Positions 24,769 to 34,322 of a DNA stretch of 64,000 nt are shown piece by piece (positions within the stretch are counted from its first letter, which is position 1; each line of letters opens with the position of its first letter). Location of the stretch: assembly GCF_019399895.1 (NCBI RefSeq), contig NC_091869.1:6324001-6388000 (forward strand). The letters run 5' to 3'. The DNA is from Cardiocondyla obscurior (taxonomy: Eukaryota; Arthropoda; Insecta; Hymenoptera; Formicidae). The position numbers and the translations under genes were made by a program. The notes under the pieces were generated by a model, which saw only the letters and a list, made by a program, of their open reading frames with translations, was not told the DNA's origin and made no database searches.

Positions 24769-27700
24769 CTTCGAGGTTACCGCAAACACATAGATATGCT
24801 ACGCTTCGATTCCTCTCGGGGAAAGCGATCTTGACGGTCTTTGATAGCGGCCGCTTCATGAATGTGCAAAGTAGACAGAACGCTGGCCCTACAAATCGAT
24901 AACTGAAAAGGAAGTGCTACTATACATTATAAAAATCAAGATATTCTAATTCACGGCGTTCCGTATACTCGGAATTACTTTTTTCGGCGAGAGGCATTAT
25001 AAATAATTTATTTTTTATCGTGAAAAATTATTTTCTCTCGCGTACGGTGTTTTATTAATTTTTTTTTTTTTTTATATGAAAAGTTGGGAAGGGGGAGAAG
25101 ATTTTTTTTATTAGGAAAAATTAAAAGTCGATTTAAAATTTTATATCGGATGGCCTCGTGACCCGCAAAGAATTGTTATTGCGGCACACGTCGGTTAGTT
25201 TGTACGGGGGAGTCATTACAGGTGATGGTATCAAAGCTGTCGGCTATAAGATTCGTTCTTGCGGGTTTTCCAACACGTCGAAGAGATGGTTCATGAGCAA
25301 CGTTCCAGCTCGCCGAGAAGGAACAAGTCGCAGCGCGGGTCGCTCTTTGATCGCGTTATCAGGAAACAATAGCTGTTTTGCCTGGCTTCGCTCGACTTTG
25401 ATCGCCCGCCGTCCCGGGAAGTTTGCCTAACCCGAGGAGGGTTCTTTGAACACGCGCACCTTTATCGGAATTCCCGTCTAATGGACTCTTACAGAGAGTC
25501 TTTGCTCACTGTCGCTCGCTCTCTCGCTCTCTCTCTCATTTGCTCTCTCTTCCTTTCTCTCTCCTCATCCTCTCTCTTTCTCAACCTCTTTTTCTGTATT
25601 TCTAAAAACTCTGCCGATGTCTCGCATGTATATCGCTGGATGACTCGATAATTCCTACAGAGATTGATCTCTTACGCGCAAGAGCCCGCAATAGTTTACT
25701 TTTAAAATAATTTAAAAAATTATTAATTAATTTAAAACACTTCTAGATACGGAAATACTTTTCTGCAAATGTAACACGAATATTTACTGTACACGCTGCC
25801 GTCCTGCAAAACGCCGGCAAGCTTTACCAGAGTACGGCGAGAACATTTCGCTTTCGTGATCGGTTAAGTGTTCAAGCGCTTGTAACGCGATACCCATTAT
25901 CGCAGATGTTTTGCAGTCAGTGAGTGGCAAGTCCGTGTCATTAGCGCGTCTCTGGCCGATTCCCATCAGTCATCTTTACCCGTGTATGACAACCGAATTC
26001 GCAGTGCGCCGTCCCAGATTGATGGATCCTCGCCCGTTTCTCGGTATATCCTTCGCGGATCGGAGGATGAAAACCCGCCGTCGGTGATCCTACGCGCGCA
26101 CATCCCGCCCGATGGTCGGAGCAATCCGCTGGTCATTAGTTTCCAAATTATTGCGCTTCCCAGGCGCGGACGGTAAGAAACGTTTATGCGCGTGTCACGA
26201 TGATTTATAGGCCGCCTGCTCACGGACCTGTGTACGGGATTCCTTATACGTATGTAATCCGAACGTATCAAACCGCAATCAGACTCGAGGAGATAGCTAC
26301 AGTCGGAGGTACCTTTGTTTCACGCGCGCAAGAAGATTGGAAGAAAAAAAATAAGCGACATTGAAGCGATTAAAAAAAAAGAAATTATGTTATATAATAT
26401 AAGTATTAAATTTAAGATTTTAAATTGCAATAGTGCAAAGTGCAATTAGAATTTTTGATTAATTTTATGTCTCCGGGCTTGCGCTGGGCGATTTTTTTGA
26501 ATTATAAGAGTCACGGTGCGTTGTAATAATTCGGGAGGGGGGGGAAGACCTTCTCCGGAGTCTTCTCTTCTCGGATCTTTCTTTCTATTAGAAAAAAGGG
26601 AAAAGAAGCGGCGCTTTCGACTCGTCTGTCGTTTACGACGGGCATAAAGGAGCGACCTTCGGATAGGTAGAGGCGATTGTTCGCCGCGTAACCCTTCTTT
26701 CCTTTGCGATCTCTGCAGGACGGCGCGTCGCGAGCCAACGGGATCGAGAACCGACGGCAAACTCGCTGACTCGATACCTTCCATCGGCTGATGTTCTTGA
26801 TAAAAAAAAAGAAAGAAAGAAAAAAAAAAAAAAAAGAGTCCGTTCCATAAAGCGCGTGGACGGTAACCGTCCCGGGGTATAAAAGGTATCTTCGAACTTT
26901 TATTCCCGAAAGGAACGAGAGCCGGCGTGAACGCGAACATATTCCGTAGCGAGGAAAACGAATTACGAGATGGAAGTCGCACTCTTTCGAGTAATTTGAA
27001 AATTGCCCGGGGAAAGAAAATCGCGATACAGTTCTTCGCGCGTTGTGTTTTACCTCGACGATAAAAGTTTACGCGGCGTGTATTTCTCAGAAAGCGCGGA
27101 AGGACGTTTTCGCCCGTTCCCGGGCAATTCCCGTACGCTTCCGCTATTCGCACGATATTCAAAAACCCAACTGGAATAATTTAATGTTGTAACGACCGGG
27201 AGTAAGCATATGTCGGTAGGAACAGCTGAAAGATGAAAAGAGAACTTCCACCGGAATATATATCGGGAAAGAGCTGACTTCGCGACTAACTCTGACAAAA
27301 ATCGGCCGTTACCAAAGAAAAAGCTTACACAAACGTTTTTACGAAACTGCTAATAAAAAACGTAACGTGATGCGTTTATTGGCATTTTCCTTTTATTTTA
27401 AGCAACGCAATTAATTTTGCTTGTGATTTCTCAAGTTTTAGAGATATCTCTTGAAGAGACAGAGATTAATAAAACGCGCGGGATTTAACAATTTTTAGCC
27501 AATTGACTTTCTCCATTTCTTTTTTTTTAAAAAAAAGCAGATTTACAGCTTGAGTATACTTCTGAAACGGGGTTTTTTTAATTAATTTCACGCGATATAA
27601 ATACATTCTTTTTATGGGAGATAAAGATAAATTTAAATGCGGCGATTTTTCAAACTCCTCCGACGTGCAAAGTGGGAAGAAGACACTCGATCGCATTTAT

Positions 27701-28315
27701 ATAAAGATCCTCCGAACAAGCGCCGCGAGTGCTGAATTCGCGGCGAGTCCGCGTGTGAGGACCAGGTCAGGGGGGGGGGGGCATTGCGGCGCAAAGAGGA
27801 GCGGAATTGTTCGTAAGAGATGAAAATAAAACGGGTTGATTCGGAAGGCGGGCTCGAATCAATTCGTATTCATTTAGCGCGCAGGTGTTGCTAACGGTGA
27901 AAAATTGTCGTTACCTTTTTTCGCGGCGCTTGCGGGCCAATGAAAGGCACTCGTTATTTCGCGCCGGCGAAACGATGCCCAACTTGGAAGGGTGGATGCG
28001 GAACTTTCGGAATGATTTATCGTTCGCGCCGCTCTCTCAACTCGTAGCGACTGCAAGTATCTCTAAGCCGGCGGAAGATCGAGCTCTTTCGTATTGTTAT
28101 AGGAAAAGTGTGCATTCACGAGCGACAAAGTGTGATTTCTTACGCTGCCAGGCCGCGTCGCGCCTTGTTTCTACGATCGAATCGCGCCGGAGCACTCTCG
28201 ACTCGTCGATGAACCGGATTTATTCATAATTGAATTGTTTGAGAAACATACAGCTTTTGTATTTTTATTAATACTGGAAGAAACCATGCACGCGCTATTT
28301 TTTAAGAAACCCTAA
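24769..28315. other. non-coding stretch, no recognisable gene
   Basis: No supported gene. The longest open frame of the window (minus, 26446-27162, 238 codons) includes Phe/Ser runs templated by A/G-rich tracts around 26800-26835 and resembles no family. CT-rich low complexity lies at about 25506-25580. A G run lies at about 27770-27781. AT-rich islands lie at 24920-25140, 25690-25780, 26340-26460 and 27300-27600. Confidence 0.55.
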
Positions 28316-28353
28316 TTACAAACTAAAAATAAAATAAAAATTATGCGACTTAC

Positions 28354-28397
28354 CAATCTGCATGAACTTCAGCGGAGTTGTAGAGTTCGGCAGATAA
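28354..28397 (-). other. candidate 44-nt microexon, minus strand
   Basis: Read on the minus strand, a pyrimidine-leaning TTTTCTATTTTATGTTACAG ends just before 28397. After 44 bases, TTG is followed by GTAAGTCGC, a good donor at 28353-28348. An upstream ATTAAT could serve as branch point. Two frames are open. One reads YLPNSTTPLKFMQIG, which has a balanced composition unlike the Arg/Ser noise elsewhere. The other reads LSAELYNSAEVHAD. The length is not a multiple of three, so skipping would shift the frame. I do not recognise the protein. It conflicts in strand with the plus-strand candidate 200 bases away; one may be chance, or two genes may overlap. Confidence 0.35.
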
Positions 28398-28447
28398 CTG
28401 TAACATAAAATAGAAAATATTAATGTAGACATGCTCCGACTTGATAG

Positions 28448-28507
28448 CCGACGTTGACTCTCGCTTGGCGTGAAGCAAGCCAAGCGAGAGAGAATCAATC
28501 AGCGTCG
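28448..28507. repeat. interrupted hairpin with 12-bp perfect core
   Basis: CTCTCGCTTGGC at 28458-28469 and its exact reverse complement at 28479-28490 enclose a 9-base loop. Outside it, TTGA (28454-28457) can pair with TCAA (28495-28498), and CGACG (28449-28453) with CGTCG (28503-28507). The result is a roughly 21-bp interrupted stem. It sits between the two opposite-strand exon candidates and about 85 bases before the plus-strand acceptor. It could shape splice-site choice or be a small hairpin RNA; neither is shown. Confidence 0.5.
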
Positions 28508-28592
28508 ATTTTAAGCGGCAATTAAATAAGATACGTAATTAACTGCGCAAGGGCCAATTGATAAAGTTATTTTTCTTTCTCTTTTGTTACAG

Positions 28593-28640
28593 GTGAGTGT
28601 TGGTCGTTTATCGTGCGCGGCGGTAGTACGCATTTATGCG
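28593..28640 (+). other. candidate recursive splice site or 48-nt microexon
   Basis: A strong acceptor (TTTTCTTTCTCTTTTGTTACAG ending at 28592, here split as a pyrimidine run plus TTACAG) is followed directly by GTGAGT. That is the juxtaposed acceptor/donor form of a recursive-splicing ratchet point. A second donor, GCG then GTAAGTCTG, lies 48 bases downstream at 28641. This fits either a ratchet point with its own definition exon or an ordinary 16-codon microexon. Two frames are open (one reads ECWSFIVRGGSTHLC). Recursive sites are known from very long introns of insects, which suits the apparent gene desert here. The peptide is not recognised. Confidence 0.4.
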
Positions 28641-31125
28641 GTAAGTCTGTACTCTTTTGTGGAAATTAATTACGGTTAGAGGTGACGAATAACGTGACTT
28701 ATTATTTTCGATGTAAAAAATGCTGTCAGTCAGTGTAATTGAGAAACACGTACTCTGTTAATCGGTGAATTAAAAACAATTCATTAATTTAAAAGTAAAC
28801 TTCCAATTTAATACAAAGCCTGTTTTTAAGTCTAAAATTATCTAAGACAGCTGCAAAATTATTTTCGCCGTGAGCATCTCGGCGTAAGAAAGAAGCGTGA
28901 AATAGCGCAAATAAAACCTGGCTGCGAAAGATTATTTATTTCTGCATCGATCACTAGGTCATGATAAATTTATTCGCTAGCGGCTCGGTCGACGTTACGA
29001 AGGCTTTAAAGCTTTAACCGAGCGACGTGATAATCTCAATGGCAGGCGGCAAGAGAGAGAAAGAGCGAGTCGTTGAGGGAGAGAGAGAAAGAGAGAGAAA
29101 CTCGCGCGTTGATACGATATAAAGCGGAATTTCATTTTAATACGACATCAAGACACTTTGCGAGAATTAATTGAATCCATTTCGCCGTCGCGTCACATAC
29201 CGCCTCTCGTCTGGATCCCTTTTCTTTCTTCTTTCATTTTTTTAACGGCTCGCTTCTATCGAGAGGAACGCCATTTCACCACGTCGTACTTAATTACGGA
29301 GTTGAGCGAACGATAGTTAATTACACAATTACCGCCGGGAGAGAGGAAGCGACGCATCTTCGGATTCGCACGTGGCGTCGTGTCCCTCTCGCGAGAAGTA
29401 TCCCGCTGGGCGGAAGATTATGAAAATCCCACATAAAAATGAAACGTATACCTATTCGTATTTACGTATATGGCTCAACATTTTTTTTATAATTTTTTTT
29501 TTTTTTTTTATAAAAGAAAAAAGTATCTCATCAGTTTATTATTACGTAACGAGGTCGGCATTGCCACGCAGCTTTCCGTGACGTGATTGAACGTGATGTG
29601 ACATGACGTGACGTGATGCGATAACAATGCGTCTCTAGATATTTTCGCGAGGGTTATAATTTGAGGAAGGTAAAAGGCGAGAGGGAACGTTTTCGAGGGA
29701 GAGTAAATATCGAGGAGCGAGCAAGGTCCGTAGAATGGCAAGTAGAAAAATTGCGTGATACATGCCTGTATAGACGCGGGGGGGAGGAAGAAGTGAGGGA
29801 GGGCCGAAGCTCAACCACTTCCGTGCCGTAAGCGGGGAATGATAACGCGGAGCGTCTCGATTCACAGTCGTGCGATGAGGTCAGAAGGGACGAGAAAAGA
29901 AGGGCGAGGAGAAAGATCTCCGGACCCAGATGTAAGAGAAGGATTATCTCGCGTCGGGTTTCGAATCTGATAGCGGAGCGCTCAGGGGATAGTGGAACCG
30001 GGGGAGGTTGAGTGGGAACCGTGCGAGCTTCTCAGAGGCCACGGTTGCGGCGAGGGTGGGTGGGTACTTTTAAGGTATTGGTCCGGTACCGGGATGAGAG
30101 TCGGAGAAAAGAGTCGAGCCGCGTTTCACGGACGTACCTACCTTGACGTAATACGCGTAAAATGGAACTCCCATAGCGGCGACCGGCGATGATGATGCCA
30201 CTTACTCGGAGCAAACGTTCCGCGTGACCTTATCGCTCGCATCGATATAAATCGCGCGCTGGTCTTCGCTCGAACCTTTTACCACGATTTTACGATGGCG
30301 TTCGCGATTAGCGGCCCTACGCTGTTTATTTCCGATCGCCGGCCGTCCGTCGTCGACTTAATGGCCTCCCCGCGAAATTCACGAGTTATCATCTTTCTTC
30401 ATTATGAGCCCGAGGGTACATCAAATTTATCCGGGTTAAAAACACACTTCGACGTCGTAACTTTTGAGCAACTTTCTTTTGGGCTGACCGAGTTATCTGA
30501 CTTCCGACGCGATGCTTCTGACCGATCTAAATGGTTTCCGACAACTTTGCGGACAGACGCGGTTATCAGACTGGCATATATTTATTGCGCAATGCGCCAC
30601 GTCAAAATTGAAAATATTTTATCGCGGTTTTTACGTTAGTATCCTATTTGGGAGGATTGCAATGCCAATGGAGAGATATTGCGCAAATAAGTCATATTGC
30701 AGAGTGAGATAAAAGTTTGCAACATTTTTAAAAATCTCTTGTCAATGAACTAAAAGTCACAAGAGTATATCTTGTAATTTCTTTTTTTCTTTTTTTTTTT
30801 TACTTTTACATTTTATATTTATTTTTTATTCACCACAATTCTGGTTAACGCATTAATTTAATTACTATAAAATTTTTTTTTAACCTTTTTAATGGTAAAA
30901 CTTATATAACGTTCGTTAAAATTGAATTAAAAAATTTGTTAAGAATAAACATGTTTCCGCAACGATTGGCAAATCTGATTAAACGTACGATGCTAAATTT
31001 ATATCAAGAATATCCCGCAAAATAACTGCGCTGCTTACGCGGTGGGTTATTCCCGTGGGACTCGTTCCTCTCTAGCTGTTTCCTTGCTCTTTGATCTCCG
31101 AACCGTCCCATGGAATCGCTCACGT
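28641..31125. other. non-coding stretch, no recognisable gene
   Basis: No supported gene. GA-rich sequence lies at about 29053-29100, a tandem TGACGTGA block at 29577-29620 and a long T run at about 29495-29508. Plus frames at 30295-30712 overlap in different frames and resemble nothing known. An AT-rich island fills 30720-30980. Confidence 0.55.
29577..29620. repeat. degenerate tandem repeat rich in TGACGTGA
   Basis: Within 44 bases, GTGACGTGA-like units recur about four times (CGTGACGTGAT, AACGTGATGTG, ACATGACGTG, ACGTGATGCG). Each contains the half-site of a CRE/bZIP element. It may be a minisatellite or a homotypic cluster of bZIP sites. Confidence 0.5.
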
Positions 31126-31182
31126 GACTTCGAGTTTAAGAGCAGTTTGCGGGTCCCGAGGTATACCTCCCAGAGCGGATTA
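31126..31182. repeat. copy 1 of a degenerate ~57-bp dispersed duplication
   Basis: In order it contains GACTT, AGTTTAAG, CAGTTTGCG, a GC-rich spacer with GGTATACC, and GAGCGGATTA. The same order and spacing recur at 31941-31995, about 813 bases downstream. The copies have diverged mostly in the spacer. It is non-coding as far as can be seen. Confidence 0.55.
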
Positions 31183-31940
31183 ATGTCGGCCGAAAAAATA
31201 GACAATTCTGTTATCCGTGTAACGAGGTGTATCCAGGAGTTTCTCCCGGGTATTCCCCGGGTCAACAAGCGGCGGAACTCCGTTCGATCGGACAGTTATG
31301 ATCCGCGAGGATTTTCACGGGCGAGCGAGGGGATCTACGGCTCTTCGTTCTCAGATTGATAAGAGTCGAATCGCATTATTATGGCGTGTGTGCCGGATCC
31401 TAGCCTCTCTATCTCGGAACTTCTCGGCGATGCCAACAATTTCTCGGCGAAATCGGCGCTAGCGGCTGCGAGGCGGCAGGTGTTGCTCGGAAGTGAAGAT
31501 GATGAAAGATGACGGGCCGTCGCCCCGGGTGAGGATCTCTCTGACTGGTGCCTTCCATCGACCCCGTCAGTTCGAGCATGAAATTACCGGGCCGACTGAG
31601 ACGCGAGTGGTTGCTTGCGCGGAGATGCCGCGGGATGGGTAAACGAGATAGGGGTTTGGAGACTGTGTCTGTATCTGTGTGTACGCGCTCGTATGTGCGT
31701 AGGGCGTTGATGGGTGATAGAGGGAGGAGAGGACGGGTTATACGAGAGAAAACGTCAGATAGAACCATCGTACCGGCGCGCGAAACGTATAGAGAAAGAT
31801 AGGAAAAATCAGCGAGCGAAGTAGAAAAAGACGCGGCCCGGGTGCCGGAACGAGAGATGTAATTTATTAACTCCTGGACGAGTAGCGGTCTCGAAATTGT
31901 GGAATTCGAAGTAGGTGCGAAGCGTTCGGCAAATTCGCGC
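31183..31940. other. spacer between two degenerate duplicated blocks
   Basis: GC-rich sequence with frames on both strands (31409-31768 minus, 31548-31802 plus) that resemble no family. No splice-signal pair or repeat was seen. Confidence 0.5.
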
Positions 31941-31995
31941 GACTTTCAGTTTAAGCAGTTTGCGAGCATGGGGATATAGTTCCCGGAGCGGATTA
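31941..31995. repeat. copy 2 of a degenerate ~57-bp dispersed duplication
   Basis: GACTT, AGTTTAAG, CAGTTTGCG, a spacer with GATATAGTTCCC, and GAGCGGATTA, matching 31126-31182 in order. Here the spacer contributes TATAGTTC, which pairs with GAACTATA at about 32003-32010, so this copy has gained or kept an inverted repeat that the first lacks. Confidence 0.55.
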
Positions 31996-34138
31996 TAAAC
32001 GCGAACTATAAACAGGTCGCGAAATATTTTTCATATGTCAGTGGATATAAAATATATATTTTTTTTTTTTTGTTACTTTGTAATTTAATTAAAATAATTT
32101 CTTGCTAATAGATAAAATTAAGAGGAATTAATTTTAATGATTATCTTTTTGTTTACGATAAGCGTCGTATTATTTAAGCTGTAGATAACCGATTGATCAG
32201 TCTAATCAGGCTAAGCCGCGATAAATTGGGAGGAAGAGAAGAGAAATAGGGAAGATAAGAGGGACCCAGGGAGTGGCGGCGAAATCAATTATTGTCATTC
32301 CAGTCTGCAGTCACCATCCTGATGTATGTTGACTTCGTGATGTATGTTGCTCTGCTTCGTAGTAACACAACAATCCGTTATTCGAGCCTGCGACCTCCGC
32401 CTTGAAGTTTCTCTCTTCGTCTTTCTCCTCCATCGAGTTGTGCCGGCTCAAAATACCATTACATCACGAGCGGGTAATTTGTCACGAATAGTGCTTATTA
32501 GGCAATTCCACGGCATCGACGCGTCTACGATGCCGTGAATTTCATTAGGATCGACCTGCCGGGATTGGTATTAGGCGCCGTTCGTCTCGTTACATCAGCA
32601 TTTCCGGTCGGTATGCGGCGGAATCTCCGTTACTTGGCCAGGGGGATCGTTTAATCCCGAAGCAATCGCTCATAATTAATCTGCGCCATGTGTCGCCTTC
32701 TTAACGAGCAGACAATGGCGATTGGAAGGTTCTCTCGGTGCCGGCTAAAGCGTTAATCTCCATTTCTTCGATGAAGGTTGACAAAGACTCCGTTCGTTCG
32801 ATATCCTATCCTCGAATAACAAGACTTAGGTAATCTTTGTTACCCCCGTAATGAATTTACGAGATTTGATTCTTTTTTTATTTTTTTTAATGTTACAAGT
32901 TTACGTTAAAAAAATTTTTTTTTTAATAATTTTAAAAGCTTTTAGTCGTGTTCGCGAATTAAATAATGTACGGTGCGCTTGTAACGCGAATGCCGGATGT
33001 AACGGTGAACGGGATATCTATACGCGAACGTTAGCTCGAGATGCATCTTGATCTCGCGATAAAGTAGCAACTTTAAATACGCGTTGCATTCGACGAGGCG
33101 CGAGAGCGGCCGCCCAGATGGCCGGGGCCAGTTTATGACGCTGCGATTCCGCGCGCGGGTAAAAGGGAAAAATTTTATTTTGCAGTGCCGTCTCAGTAAC
33201 AGCTTGCACAAAACTGCCGGTGATATACGAGCACGGTCCCCGGCTACCTGGAACGAGGCCATCCGCATTAAAAATACGCGTTCGCCGTGCCGCCACCCGC
33301 CGAAATTGATGGACGAGCCGCGCGCTACCTGTAATTATAATTATAAATCACTAGGAACGACGGACACGAACGCGGCGGCTTATACGCGTCGCCCGCAGCG
33401 CCGAAATTTATTTGCCGAAGGGCAATTAGAAATTTGAATATGCAGCGCGATTTTTATGCGTCGTTTATGCGGAAGCGGCCCGGTTTCCGGTTTTCGGTGG
33501 AAACTCGTATTTTCTTTGCGTTTTCCTTTTGCCCCCGGGAAAAGAATTATTAGTGGCTATGAACTGAAACGGCGACACGGTGGAAATATGTTTGTAATTT
33601 ACGAGAGACGCCCCTTGACAAAGTTGCCGGTAACGATTTATCTAATTCAGTTCGGATAATACAAAAAAATGTCTAGCGATTACAGAAATTTCTTTTTAAA
33701 TATGCATTTATACTTACGATGTTTTAATTGCTCGCTTTATTTTATAATTATGTAATTTACGTTACGTTAATGAGTTATTTAATTTTTTTTTTTTTTAATC
33801 TATTCATTATACATTCGGATAAATTAATTCTATCTTAAACCGTTATACAATGCCTGCATGACAACAATAGAATTTTCTCTCTCGAGATAGCCGAGGGTAA
33901 TTTCTCGAGAATTACGGGATGCGACGGCGGCGCACTTTATTTCAACTAAGTCACGCCGGAACGTGAAACACGGATTTTCTCTCCGCTTAGCGATCTCTTT
34001 CACGGGGGAAGTATTTCTTATTATTATCAGGAATGTGTGTAGAGTGATTCGGGCATGACCTGAGATTGCCTCCTTACGGCCCTTCGCGGGGATAAATGAG
34101 GGGAAGGGAGTTAAGTTTGCGAGTAGTTTAGGGATCTC
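31996..34138. other. non-coding stretch, no recognisable gene
   Basis: No supported gene. It contains the hairpin at 32504-32541, AT-rich islands at 32040-32180, 32820-32945 and 33660-33850, and a donor-like CATC-GTAAGTATAA on the minus strand near 33715 without a partner. Overlapping frames at 32942-33437 on both strands are read as composition. Confidence 0.55.
32504..32541. repeat. 14-bp hairpin with one bulge
   Basis: CACGGCATCG at 32509-32518 and its exact reverse complement at 32528-32537 enclose a 9-base loop. Beyond a bulged C, AATT pairs with AATT. The stem is shorter than a usual pre-microRNA. Confidence 0.5.
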
Positions 34139-34322
34139 GTCGTCGTCAGCTGGTACCGCAATAATCGTTGCGATTCAACGAGCACCCCGTTCGAAGCCCT
34201 CTACGAGAGTACAGTTTCCTCGGAGTTTCAGATCATTCATGGTTCTTGGACGAAAAGGCTACTTCATACACTTCCGCCGTCAGCTGGCACAGTGATAATC
34301 GTAATTCGCGAAGAAACCGAGA
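34139..34322. repeat. degenerate direct duplication around CAGCTG E-box
   Basis: GTCAGCTGG at 34145-34153 recurs at 34279-34287. Both copies are followed within about ten bases by ATAATCGT and then a GCGA- or TTCG-type sequence. The offset is 134 bases. Each unit centres on the E-box CAGCTG. It may be a decayed tandem duplication with retained bHLH-type sites. Confidence 0.45.

Noticed and set aside
26446..27162. Longest open frame, 238 codons on the minus strand
   Set aside because: It contains a homopolymer-templated Phe run and Arg/Ser-rich segments, has other open frames nested on the same strand, and shows no domain.
27855..27880. GGCTCGAATC and similar sequences resembling a tRNA T-loop
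   Set aside because: No matching acceptor stem, anticodon arm or B box at the right spacing on either strand.
29495..29508. Poly-T runs as possible Pol III or polyadenylation-related signals
   Set aside because: Such runs occur every kilobase or so throughout the window and are not linked to any gene-like unit.
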